Below are positions 5,760 through 13,195 of a DNA stretch of 22,711 nucleotides, in pieces (position 1 is the stretch's first letter; each line of letters opens with the position of its first letter). Source of the stretch: Deltaproteobacteria bacterium UBA5799 (GTDB lineage: Bacteria > Desulfobacterota > GWC2-55-46). Below the pieces are notes generated by a model that searched no databases, was not told where the DNA came from, and saw only the letters and a program-made list of their open reading frames with translations. The translations under genes and the position numbers were made by a program. The stretch lies in NCBI GenBank assembly GCA_002418185.1, contig DIDN01000011.1, positions 1 through 22,711 on the forward strand, written 5' to 3'.

Positions 5760-7778
5760 TCAGAGAATAAGCGGTACTATGGTCAACGAGACTATGCTCA
5801 TGAGCTTTATGAGTATGTTCATGGCAGGGCCGGAGGTGTCCTTGAACGGGTCTCCGACGGTGTCCCCGACAACTGCCGCCTTGTGCGCGTCAGAGCCCTT
5901 GCCGCCAAGCCTGCCCTTTTCGATGTATTTCTTGGCATTATCCCATGCACCGCCCGCGTTTGCCATGAAAATAGCGAGCAGTATGCCGGTAACGGTAGCG
6001 CCGGCGAGCATCCCGCCGAGCGCCTTGGCGCCGAAGAGAAAACCCACGACGACCGGCGCCGAGGCCGCAAGGATCCCTGGCAGGACCATCTCCCTCAGGG
6101 CGGCCCTCGTGCTTATGTCTACGCACCTCTCGACGTCCGGCCTGACCCCGTCCCTGCCCTCGAGGAGCCCGGGGATTTCCCTGAACTGCCTCCTTATCTC
6201 CTCCACCATCTTCATGGCGGATTTGCCGACGCTCGTCATTGTGAGCGCGCCGATCAGGAAAGGGATCGCGCCCCCGACAAGGAGCCCTATGACGACGAGC
6301 GGGTCCAAAAGAGATATCTCGAACGGCATCTCCGTAGCGGCGGCCACGGCCTGCCCGAAGGCCGTGAATAGCGCGATGGCGGTAAGGGCTGCCGAGCCTA
6401 TGGCGAAGCCCTTCCCTATTGCGGCCGTGGTATTCCCGAGCGAGTCGAGGTTGTCGGTTATCGCCCTCACGTCGTCGCCGAGCGCGCTCATCTCTGTTAT
6501 GCCGCCCGCGTTGTCGGCTATGGGGCCGTAAGCGTCAACGCTCATCGTTATGCCCGTAGTCGCGAGCATCCCGACCGCCGCTATGCCTATGCCGTATATG
6601 CCTGCCCCGTAGTTGGCGGCGTAAATCACAAGCCCTATGGCTACGACCGGCAGGACACAGCTCTCGAGCCCCACCGCGATGCCGGTTATGACGTTCGTGC
6701 CAGCGCCCGTGGTGGAAGACCGGGCTATCCTCCCGACCGGCCTTCCACCGGTATAGAATTCGCTTAGAAGGCCGATGAGTATCCCGCCGAGCGACCCGGC
6801 GGCGACCGCCAGCAAGCAGCCCAAGCCGCAACCCGTCACGACCGTCGCGGCGTACGCGAGGGCGAGGAAAGCGCCTGCGGATGCTATTGTCGAGTACCTG
6901 AGCGCCGGCGCCGGCCCGAGCCTGCCGAGTACGCGTATCGAAAAAAGGCCCAGAAAAGACGATACGAGCCCGGCCATGACAAGGACCAGCGGATAGGTCA
7001 TGAGCGCCTCCCTGGTGCCGAGACTCGCGAGGCCGGAAAAAGGCATGGTCGCGGCCAGCGCGACCGAGGCGATTATCGCCCCCACATAGGATTCGAATAT
7101 GTCCGCCCCAAGGCCCGCGACGTCTCCGACGTTGTCGCCCACGTTGTCGGCCACAACGCCAGGGTTCCTCGGGTCGTCCTCGGGTATCCCGGCCTCCACC
7201 TTGCCAACGAGGTCGGCTCCGACGTCGGCCGTCTTCGTGAAAATGCCTCCGCCCACCCTGGCGAAGAGCGCTATGGAGGAAGCGCCCATGGCAAAACCGT
7301 TTATCGCCTTGGCCTCTTCCGGCCTGCCGAACGCGATGAAGAATATGCCGACCCCCAGAAGCCCCAGGCTCGCGACCGAAAGCCCCATTACCGAGCCGCC
7401 GTAAAATGCGGCGGAAAGCGCCTGCGCCGCATCGGGTTTGTGGATATGCGCCGCCTCGGCTGTCCTTACGTTTGCCTTTGTGGCCCCCTTCATGCCTATG
7501 AAGCCGGCGAGCATGGAAAGGGCCCCTCCCGAGAGGTAGGCTATTGCTGTCGGCACCCCCAGTGAAAAGGCAAGGGCCAGCGCAACGCCCGCGAGGAAGA
7601 CGACGATTATAGCATACTGGCGCTTGAGGTAGGCCATCGACCCGGCGTGTATGAGGTCGGATATCTCCTTCATCCTTGCATTGCCAGCTGGCAGCGTTTT
7701 TATGTGCCTGTATATCAGAAGGGCCGCGGCGAGGCCGGCGATGCCGAAAAGGGGCGCGTAATATGCCAGGCTGGGCAT
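5760..7778 (-). CDS. hppA: Membrane-bound ion-translocating pyrophosphatase (K+-dependent type)
   Basis: A 672-residue integral membrane protein that hydrolyses pyrophosphate and pumps ions out of the cytoplasm, with about 16 transmembrane helices. Substrate-binding motifs are intact: DVGADLVGKVEAGIPEDDPRNP (residues 185-206), DNVGDNVGD (211-219) and the C-terminal DTVGDPFKDTSGP. The K+-dependence site reads GNTTAAIGKG, with Ala452 and Gly455 where K+-independent enzymes have Lys and Thr; this points to the K+-dependent branch. Glu229 in GADIFES is in the place of the gate glutamate of Na+-pumping enzymes such as that of Thermotoga, rather than one turn later as in plant H+ pumps. Na+ transport is therefore likely but is inference. 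It starts 54 nt after pth, with AGAGG upstream. Confidence 0.97.
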   Translation of the reverse strand: MPSLAYYAPLFGIAGLAAALLIYRHIKTLPAGNARMKEISDLIHAGSMAYLKRQYAIIVVFLAGVALALAFSLGVPTAIAYLSGGALSMLAGFIGMKGATKANVRTAEAAHIHKPDAAQALSAAFYGGSVMGLSVASLGLLGVGIFFIAFGRPEEAKAINGFAMGASSIALFARVGGGIFTKTADVGADLVGKVEAGIPEDDPRNPGVVADNVGDNVGDVAGLGADIFESYVGAIIASVALAATMPFSGLASLGTREALMTYPLVLVMAGLVSSFLGLFSIRVLGRLGPAPALRYSTIASAGAFLALAYAATVVTGCGLGCLLAVAAGSLGGILIGLLSEFYTGGRPVGRIARSSTTGAGTNVITGIAVGLESCVLPVVAIGLVIYAANYGAGIYGIGIAAVGMLATTGITMSVDAYGPIADNAGGITEMSALGDDVRAITDNLDSLGNTTAAIGKGFAIGSAALTAIALFTAFGQAVAAATEMPFEISLLDPLVVIGLLVGGAIPFLIGALTMTSVGKSAMKMVEEIRRQFREIPGLLEGRDGVRPDVERCVDISTRAALREMVLPGILAASAPVVVGFLFGAKALGGMLAGATVTGILLAIFMANAGGAWDNAKKYIEKGRLGGKGSDAHKAAVVGDTVGDPFKDTSGPAMNILIKLMSIVSLTIVPLIL

Positions 7779-7832
7779 TGCTCGATACCTCTTCCGTTGG
7801 CGGGGGTTGCGGACTCTACGATGGGTTAGCGT

Positions 7833-8384
7833 TCAGTTGTTGTGCCTGTTCATTGCCTGCCCTATTCCGCAGGCGATTATGGTTTCTACCGCGTCCCGCG
7901 CCCTGCCGAGCATTGCGTCGACTGCCGGCAGCTCATCGGGAAGAAACGGGCTCAGGACGAAATCGACGACATCGCCGTCAACAGGCCTGCCTATTCCGAG
8001 CCGGATACGCGGTATGTCGGTGGTGCCGAGGGCCTCCATGACGGACGCCAGGCCCTTGTGGCCGCCGCTTCCCCCTGCGCCCCTTATCCGGATCTTCCCG
8101 AGCGGGAGGTCGCAGTCGTCGTACGCCACGATGATCTTCTCCGGCCCCGCAGGATGGACCATGAGGAGTTCCGAAACGGCATGACCGCTCCGGTTCATGT
8201 AGGTAAGCGGTTTAAGGAGCGCCACGTCCTCTCCGGCTATCCGGCCGGTCCCCCTGGCCCCCATGCCCTTCACTGAGAGTCCTATCCCGTACTCGGCCGA
8301 GAGCCGGTCCACGAGCATGAACCCTGCGTTGTGCCTGGTGTCCGCGTACTCGCTTCCAGGGTTTCCCAGTCCGACTATCAGCAT
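7833..8384 (-). CDS. pth: Peptidyl-tRNA hydrolase
   Basis: Releases peptides from peptidyl-tRNA that has dropped off the ribosome. The protein is 183 residues, a normal length. It begins MLIVGLGNPGSEYADTRHNAG, containing Asn8 and the catalytic His18 (equivalents of E. coli Asn10 and His20). YMNRSG holds the expected second Asn, and AYDDCDLPLGKIRIRGAGGSGGHKG holds the catalytic-site Asp and the conserved glycine loop. ATG 8384 is preferred over TTG 8387 because homologues begin at this MLIVGLGNPG. No clear ribosome binding site is visible. It follows rplY, a very common pairing, with a long hairpin in the 170-nt gap. Confidence 0.96.
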   Translation of the reverse strand: MLIVGLGNPGSEYADTRHNAGFMLVDRLSAEYGIGLSVKGMGARGTGRIAGEDVALLKPLTYMNRSGHAVSELLMVHPAGPEKIIVAYDDCDLPLGKIRIRGAGGSGGHKGLASVMEALGTTDIPRIRLGIGRPVDGDVVDFVLSPFLPDELPAVDAMLGRARDAVETIIACGIGQAMNRHNN

Positions 8385-8418
8385 CAATTTGGCGGCATCA
8401 ATGTGTCAGCACCAATGA

Positions 8419-8450
8419 AGAGCCCCTTTGGCCGTTGCCAAAGGGGCTCT
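8419..8450. other. Perfect 14-bp hairpin between rplY and pth
   Basis: An inverted repeat (8419-8432 and 8437-8450, AGAGCCCCTTTGGC and its complement) with a CGTT loop. No T-tract follows on either strand, so it is not a classic terminator. It lies 35 nt before the pth start. Possible roles are an mRNA processing site, a stabilising structure protecting the rplY message, or a weak or Rho-assisted terminator. Confidence 0.6.
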
Positions 8451-8554
8451 GATTCCCAGGCTTGAAGCCCGCAGCCTCGGCCAGAAACGAATTACGAAAC
8501 CCGCATTGGAACCGGAAGCAACCTCTCAGGCTCGGGCCTGGCGACCCTGGCGCG

Positions 8555-9202
8555 CTACTCTTCCTTTTTAGCCCCTTCCTTCTCCTCGAAACTCTTTGCA
8601 AGCTCGGCCTCGACCTCTTCAGCCGACCTAGGCGCCGCTTCGGCAGTCGGCGCGACTAACGAGACCACCGTCAACTCGGGGTCGTCCACGGCCCTGAGCC
8701 CTTCAGTGAGGGCGATGTCGCGTACGTGGACCGAGTCGCCTACTCCTAGCCGGGTGATGTCTATGTCTATGCTGTCCGGAATATTGCCGGGGAGGCACTC
8801 TATGCTTATCTTTCTCGTTTCGTGCTGGACTATGCCGCCGAAGGCGAGCCCCGCCGCCTTGCCTGTAAGATGCACCGGCACTTCTACCAGGACCTTGTGG
8901 TCCATCTGCACCTCGAGGAGGTCGACGTGCTGCACCGTCCCCTTTAGCGGGTGGCGGAGCACGTCCTTGAACATCACGGTGCGGACCTTGTCCCCGGCCA
9001 CCTCAAGGTTCACAAGGACGTTGCCGCGGGCGCCTGTCCCGAGCGTCTTGTCGAGCTCCTTTTTGTCGAGGGTCACTGGGAGCGACTTCTCGATGCCGGG
9101 GCCGTAGAGCACGCCCGGCACCTTGCCGTTTGCCCGGAGCCTACGCGCCGGACCGTTCCCTGTCTCGTTCCTCTGCTCTGCTGAAAGTTTTATCTGTTCC
9201 AT
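8555..9202 (-). CDS. rplY: 50S ribosomal protein L25, long Ctc/TL5 form
   Basis: A 215-residue protein with an N-terminal 5S-rRNA-binding L25 domain (about 1-95, beginning with LSAEQRNETGNGPARRLRANGKVPGVLYG) and the C-terminal TL5/Ctc domain (about 100-185). A Glu/Lys-rich tail (AEEVEAELAKSFEEKEGAKKEE) follows. The long form replaces the short E. coli L25 in most bacteria outside Enterobacteria. A good ribosome binding site (GGAGG) supports the start at 9202. It lies 38 nt after prs, consistent with one transcript. Confidence 0.96.
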   Translation of the reverse strand: MEQIKLSAEQRNETGNGPARRLRANGKVPGVLYGPGIEKSLPVTLDKKELDKTLGTGARGNVLVNLEVAGDKVRTVMFKDVLRHPLKGTVQHVDLLEVQMDHKVLVEVPVHLTGKAAGLAFGGIVQHETRKISIECLPGNIPDSIDIDITRLGVGDSVHVRDIALTEGLRAVDDPELTVVSLVAPTAEAAPRSAEEVEAELAKSFEEKEGAKKEE

Positions 9203-9240
9203 GTGTTTCCTCCGGTATTATTCCTGTGAGGCAAGGCGGC

Positions 9241-10179
9241 TCAAACGAAAAGAGAGCTAACCGACTCGCCCAGATGTATCCTCTTTATGGCCTCTCCCAG
9301 GAGCGGACCAATGGAAAGCCTCTTTATCTTGGGCGAGTCCGCGCCTTCCGATTTGGGTATGGTGTTGGTGACGACGAGCTCCTTTATCGGCGACTCGTTT
9401 ATTCTCTTTATGGCGGGGCCAGAGAGCACCGCGTGTGTGGCGCAGGCGTAGACCTGCTTCGCGCCCTTTTCGTGGAGGGCCGCGGCTGCCTGCGTTATCG
9501 TCCCCGCGGTGTCTATCATGTCGTCGAGGAGCACCGCGGTCTTGCCCTCCACCTCGCCTATTATGTTCATGACTTCCGAAACGTTCGGGCTCGGACGCCT
9601 CTTGTCAACGATGGCCAGGGTCGCGCCGAGCCTCTTTGCAAACGCCCTCGCCCTCTCGACGCCGCCCGCGTCGGGGGAGACGACCACCACGTCGTTATGG
9701 AAGTTCTCCCTTATGTAGTTGAGGAGGACCGGGGTGGCGTAGAGGTGGTCGACAGGGATATTGAAAAAACCCTGTATCTGCCCTGCGTGAAGGTCCACGC
9801 AGACCGCCCTTTTCGCCCCGGCCACGGTCAAGAGGTCGGCAACGAGCTTTGCTGAAATCGGCGTCCTCGGCGCCACCTTCCTGTCCTGCCTGGCGTACCC
9901 GTAATACGGAATTACCGCCGTTACGGAAGAGGCCGAAGCCCTCTTGAAGGCATCGAGCATTATGAGTAGCTCCATCAGGTTGTCGTTGGTGGGAGTGCAC
10001 GTCGACTGCAGGACGTATACCTCGACCCCCCTCACGCTCTCCTGTATGTCGACGTAGACTTCTCCGTCGCTGAAGCTCCTTACGTCCGACTTCCCCAGTT
10101 CTATGCCCAGGTGGTCGCAGATCTCCACGGCCAGCAGCTTGTTCGAATTTCCGGCGAAAACCTTTATCCTCTCGATCAT
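9241..10179 (-). CDS. prs: Ribose-phosphate pyrophosphokinase (PRPP synthase)
   Basis: Makes phosphoribosyl pyrophosphate from ribose 5-phosphate and ATP for purine, pyrimidine, histidine and tryptophan synthesis. The protein is 312 residues, normal for class I enzymes. Motifs: FSDGEVYVDI near the start, YYGYARQDRK (ATP-binding flexible loop), CVDLHAGQIQGFF (metal and ribose-5-phosphate site), VVSPDAGG, and the PRPP loop AVLLDDMIDTAGTI. The start is MIERIKVFAGNSN at 10179. The frame stays open further upstream only because it reads through the tRNA-Gln gene. It follows the tRNA by 34 nt. Confidence 0.97.
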   Translation of the reverse strand: MIERIKVFAGNSNKLLAVEICDHLGIELGKSDVRSFSDGEVYVDIQESVRGVEVYVLQSTCTPTNDNLMELLIMLDAFKRASASSVTAVIPYYGYARQDRKVAPRTPISAKLVADLLTVAGAKRAVCVDLHAGQIQGFFNIPVDHLYATPVLLNYIRENFHNDVVVVSPDAGGVERARAFAKRLGATLAIVDKRRPSPNVSEVMNIIGEVEGKTAVLLDDMIDTAGTITQAAAALHEKGAKQVYACATHAVLSGPAIKRINESPIKELVVTNTIPKSEGADSPKIKRLSIGPLLGEAIKRIHLGESVSSLFV

Positions 10180-10213
10180 CCCTTGTCTCGACCTCTGGCT
10201 ATTCTTTTTTGAC

Positions 10214-10288
10214 TGGATGGGGCGGGAGGATTCGAACCTCCGAATGCGGGGATCAAAACCCCGTGCCTTACCGCTTGGCGACGCCCCA
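10214..10288 (-). tRNA. tRNA-Gln (anticodon UUG)
   Basis: A full cloverleaf of 75 nt with encoded CCA. Acceptor stem TGGGGCG/CGCCCCA with a U1-A72 pair, D-arm CGCCAAGCGGTAAGGC, anticodon arm CGGGG-TTTTGAT-CCCCG with anticodon TTG, and T-arm GGAGG-TTCGAAT-CCTCC. The base before CCA is T on the coding strand. It lies between ispE and prs on the same strand and is probably cut out of their shared transcript. Confidence 0.96.
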
Positions 10289-10314
10289 GCCGGAGCATGC
10301 ACCCGAAGCCCATT

Positions 10315-11172
10315 TCAGCCGGTCAGACCCTCCGCGAAAAAAATACGCGCCGGCAGGGCCACCCTCGGCTCAAGCGTTCCGTAGGCCAGCATGGCGTCTT
10401 CACGGGAATGAAAAACGCCGAAGACGGTAGGTCCGCTCCCGGACATGAGGGCCCCGGAAGCGCCGGCCTCCACCAGGCTCTCCTTCAAGGCGGAAATCTC
10501 AGGATACCTTGCGACGGTCACCGTCTCCAGGTCGTTCGTGAGCGCGTCCTTGAGCCTTTCCCTGTCGGCGAAGACCTCGCAAGAATACAAAAGAATATTA
10601 TTTTGGGCCTTTTTTGTCAAGCGCAAACTCGAATAGACCCAGGCGGTCGGCACATGGAAGCCCGGGTTTACGAGCACGTAATACAGCTCCGGTAGAAGGG
10701 CCGGCTCAAGGACCTCGCCCCTGCCCCTGGCCAGGGCGGGCCCCCTGAGGAAGAAAAAAGGCACGTCCGAGCCGAGCCTCGAGCCCATATCCATGAGTTC
10801 CTGGCCGGAAAAGCCTGTCCCCAGGAGCCCGTCAAGGGCCATGATGACGCTTGCGGCGTTCGAGCTGCCGCCGCCGAGCCCCGCGCCTACCGGTATCCTC
10901 TTCTTTATACTTATTGATACCCGTTTAGCTGACCCGGCCCTCTCAAGGAAGAGAGCGGCCGCCCGGTAAGCGAGGTTCTCGCTCCCCCCGGGGGCCTCGG
11001 GCGAGTCTGTGGCGACATCGATGCCGCCGCCCTCGGAGACCGAGACCTCGATTTCGTCGTAGAGCGAGACCGGCTGCATGAGCGAGAGTATCTCGTGATA
11101 ACCGTCCGGCCGCTTGCCAAGGACCTTGAGGAAAAGGTTTACCTTGGCCGGGGAAAGCACCCTGGCATGCAT
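10315..11172 (-). CDS. ispE: 4-diphosphocytidyl-2-C-methyl-D-erythritol kinase
   Basis: GHMP-family kinase of the non-mevalonate (MEP) isoprenoid pathway; it phosphorylates CDP-ME. The protein is 285 residues, a normal length. Motifs: LSPAKVNLFL at the start with catalytic Lys10, the GHMP glycine loop PVGAGLGGGSSNA (94-106), GSDVPFF with the catalytic Asp136, and a C-terminal MSGSGPTVFGVF loop. The ATG at 11172 lies 6 nt after the stop of the preceding membrane subunit, and no ribosome binding site is visible, so translation is probably coupled to that gene. A strong promoter for downstream genes is embedded in its codons near 10592-10620. Confidence 0.97.
   Translation of the reverse strand: MHARVLSPAKVNLFLKVLGKRPDGYHEILSLMQPVSLYDEIEVSVSEGGGIDVATDSPEAPGGSENLAYRAAALFLERAGSAKRVSISIKKRIPVGAGLGGGSSNAASVIMALDGLLGTGFSGQELMDMGSRLGSDVPFFFLRGPALARGRGEVLEPALLPELYYVLVNPGFHVPTAWVYSSLRLTKKAQNNILLYSCEVFADRERLKDALTNDLETVTVARYPEISALKESLVEAGASGALMSGSGPTVFGVFHSREDAMLAYGTLEPRVALPARIFFAEGLTG
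10592..10620 (-). promoter_or_regulatory. Sigma70-type promoter inside ispE
   Basis: On the minus strand TTGACA (10620-10615), exactly 17 nt, then TATTCT (10597-10592; 4 of 6 consensus). It lies in an AT-rich island of about 40 nt inside an otherwise GC-rich gene (codons for RLTKKAQNNILLYSC). Transcription starting near 10585 would cover the 3' part of ispE, tRNA-Gln, prs and following genes, separating them from the complex I operon. Confidence 0.6.
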
Positions 11173-11178
11173 GGCGGG

Positions 11179-12936
11179 CTAGGAGAAGAAAAGCAGCAGG
11201 TTTATGAAGAAAAGTAGTCCCAGGAGGATCGTTACCGCGTAGTGCTGGAGCTTGCCGGTCTGTATGCGGCGGAGGTCTCCGGATACGTAGATTACGAGCC
11301 CGGCGACACCGTTCACAACGCCGTCTACCCACTTGAAATCAAAGCCCCAGCACCAGCCTGCGACCTTTTTTACCCCTGCGAGCATGTGCCTGTACAGGTT
11401 GCTCACCAGTTCGTCGACCGCGGCGAAGAGGCCGTACGCGAGCTTCATGAACATTACCCCGCCCTTGCGGTAGAACCAGTCCGTGTCCAGGCTTATGACC
11501 CTCTTGCCACCGAGCTTCTTGATGTAGAGCATGTAGCCGAGCGCGGTGAAAAGGAGTATCTGCGAGGTCCACACTACGTGGTCGGCAGTATACGGGTGGT
11601 ATTCTATCGCGTACGGCAGGAGGTTATAGAGGAACTGCGGGAACAGGCCGAAAAAGACGCACAGGAACGCGGCAATGCCCATGCCTGCGAGCATGTTGAG
11701 CGGCGGGTCCTTCGCCTCGAGCCCGGCGTCCTTCCCCATGAAGGCCAGGTAAGGGAGCTTGAGGCCGACCGAAAGGAACGTACCTGCCGAAGTGAGCGTC
11801 AGGAACAGCCATATGAAGGTCATGTGCGACTCCCCGGCTGCCGAAAGTATGATAGCCTTGCTTACGAAGCCGCTGAAGAGAGGCACTGACGATATGGCGA
11901 AGCCCCCCACCATGTAGAGGATGAAGGTCCACGGCATGACCTTGTACAGGCCGCCGAGGTCTGTAAGCCTGGACCTGCCGGTCATGTACAGGACCGAGCC
12001 CGCGCCCATGAAAAGCAGCCCCTTGTAGAGCATGTGCGCGAACGCATGGGCGGCCGCGCCGTTTATGGCGAGCTCGGTCCCTATGCCGACCGCCGCCACC
12101 ATGTACCCTACCTGGCTTATGATGTGGTAGGCCAGAAGCTTCCGGATATCGTTTTCAAGGACCGCGTACACGACGCCGTATAAGGCCATCACAGTGCCGA
12201 GCACTATGAGTATCTCGGTCCCTGCGAAGCCCCTTGCGAGCGTGTAGACGGCGCTCTTGGTGGTGAAGGCCGACATGAAGACCGCGCCCGGAATGGTCGC
12301 CCTGGGGTAGGCGTCCGGGAGCCACGAGCCCAGAGGCGGCACCGCCGCGTTGGTCAGGAAGCCCACGAGGAGCAGGGCCGCGGCTATCCCGCCGCCGGTC
12401 ACGCTGTCGAACGCAAAGCTGCCGGTTTGCGAATATACGAGCATGGCGCCGGCCAGAATGCATATGCCGCTGAATATGTGTACGAGTATGTAGCGATAGG
12501 CCGCCCTGGTCGACTCCGCGGTCTTATTGTAGAGTATGAGGCACATCGAGGCCAAGGCCATGAACTCGGCGAAGAGGAAAAGCGTCAGGTAGTCCCCCGC
12601 GAACGCCAGGCCTATAGCCCCGCCAGCGTAGACGTAGGCCGCTATGTGGTGGCCGGCATCCTTGTGGTTTGCGCCGTAGATGCCGCTTACCAGGGCCACG
12701 ACGGCAAAGATGAAGGCGAAGCCGTAGCTCAGCCCGTCAACCCTGCCGAACGTGACGTCGAAGCCCAGGAAATTGAACTCCCCGTAGGTGCCGTAGTCCA
12801 TCGTCGCCACGTTCAGCAGCGCGAGCGCCGGGAGGAGGATTATATACGCCTGCCTGGCCCTCCCCTGGAAAAAGGGGATGAGCGCGGAGCCGAGCATGAG
12901 TATGAAGGCCGGGTGTATCCAGTCGAATATTCCCAT
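11179..12936 (-). CDS. MrpD-like proton/cation antiporter subunit with NuoL-type C-terminal arm
   Basis: A 585-residue polytopic membrane protein of the NuoL/M/N-MrpD family. The 14-helix core carries Glu124 in helix 5 (LFAEFMALAS), NAAVPPLGSWLPDAYP at 196-211, Lys227 (AFTTKSAVY), and VLENDIRKLLAYHIISQVGYM (259-279), which is the pattern of COG0651 'Na+/H+ antiporter subunit D' proteins. The usual helix-7 Lys is Asn196 here, as is common in that branch. After residue ~475 a tail follows that resembles NuoL: TDWFYRKGG, an amphipathic stretch, VDGVVNGVAGLVIYVSGDLRRIQTG, and a last hydrophobic helix. It is the last gene of the complex I cluster. GGGG lies upstream of the ATG. It may serve as the missing NuoL, or belong to a separate Mrp-like unit. 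Confidence 0.88.
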   Translation of the reverse strand: MGIFDWIHPAFILMLGSALIPFFQGRARQAYIILLPALALLNVATMDYGTYGEFNFLGFDVTFGRVDGLSYGFAFIFAVVALVSGIYGANHKDAGHHIAAYVYAGGAIGLAFAGDYLTLFLFAEFMALASMCLILYNKTAESTRAAYRYILVHIFSGICILAGAMLVYSQTGSFAFDSVTGGGIAAALLLVGFLTNAAVPPLGSWLPDAYPRATIPGAVFMSAFTTKSAVYTLARGFAGTEILIVLGTVMALYGVVYAVLENDIRKLLAYHIISQVGYMVAAVGIGTELAINGAAAHAFAHMLYKGLLFMGAGSVLYMTGRSRLTDLGGLYKVMPWTFILYMVGGFAISSVPLFSGFVSKAIILSAAGESHMTFIWLFLTLTSAGTFLSVGLKLPYLAFMGKDAGLEAKDPPLNMLAGMGIAAFLCVFFGLFPQFLYNLLPYAIEYHPYTADHVVWTSQILLFTALGYMLYIKKLGGKRVISLDTDWFYRKGGVMFMKLAYGLFAAVDELVSNLYRHMLAGVKKVAGWCWGFDFKWVDGVVNGVAGLVIYVSGDLRRIQTGKLQHYAVTILLGLLFFINLLLFFS

Positions 12937-12946
12937 TTATTCCCCG

Positions 12947-13195
12947 CTATTTTTCATAATAGTCCTCATCCCGCTGCAGCAGAAGCTTGCCGACGGTCTT
13001 GGCGAAGATGATGATGAGGACGCACGAGATGAAGCCGAATACTGCGCTGAAGCCCGGTATCTCGTCCCAGAAGAAATGCAGGTGGTGCCTCGGTATGACG
13101 AAATCCAGCGCTACGAAGACGGCAGCTGCCGCGTAAAAGACCCACTTCAAGAGCCTCATGGTGTCACTGTTCTCGAATATTCTGTCGAGCTTCAT
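12947..13195 (-). CDS. Small two-helix membrane protein within complex I/Mrp-like cluster
   Basis: An 82-residue protein with two hydrophobic segments (about 19-34 WVFYAAAAVFVALDFV and 50-70 SAVFGFISCVLIIIFAKTVG) joined by a short loop PRHHLHFFWDEIPGF containing three His and acidic residues, and a charged C-terminus ending EDYYEK. I recognise no named domain; similar small proteins are, to my memory, often found between antiporter-like subunits in deltaproteobacterial clusters. Its ATG overlaps the stop of the preceding MrpD-like gene (ATGA), and it ends 10 nt before the next subunit, so it is translated with them and is probably a structural subunit linking the two antiporter modules. Confidence 0.85.
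   Translation of the reverse strand: MKLDRIFENSDTMRLLKWVFYAAAAVFVALDFVIPRHHLHFFWDEIPGFSAVFGFISCVLIIIFAKTVGKLLLQRDEDYYEK

Noticed and set aside
8398..8601. 67-codon minus-strand frame between rplY and pth
   Set aside because: It overlaps the rplY end and the hairpin, is Arg/Ser/Gly-rich, lacks a ribosome binding site and matches nothing recognisable.
9217..9244. Possible promoter TTGAGC-16-AATAAT before rplY
   Set aside because: Transcription would start at about 9210, inside or after the ribosome binding site of rplY, leaving the strong GGAGG unused.
10180..10302. 41-codon N-terminal extension of prs
   Set aside because: It translates the tRNA-Gln gene (the GFDPRIRRFESSRP stretch is the T-arm read as protein); homologues start at MIERIKVFAG.
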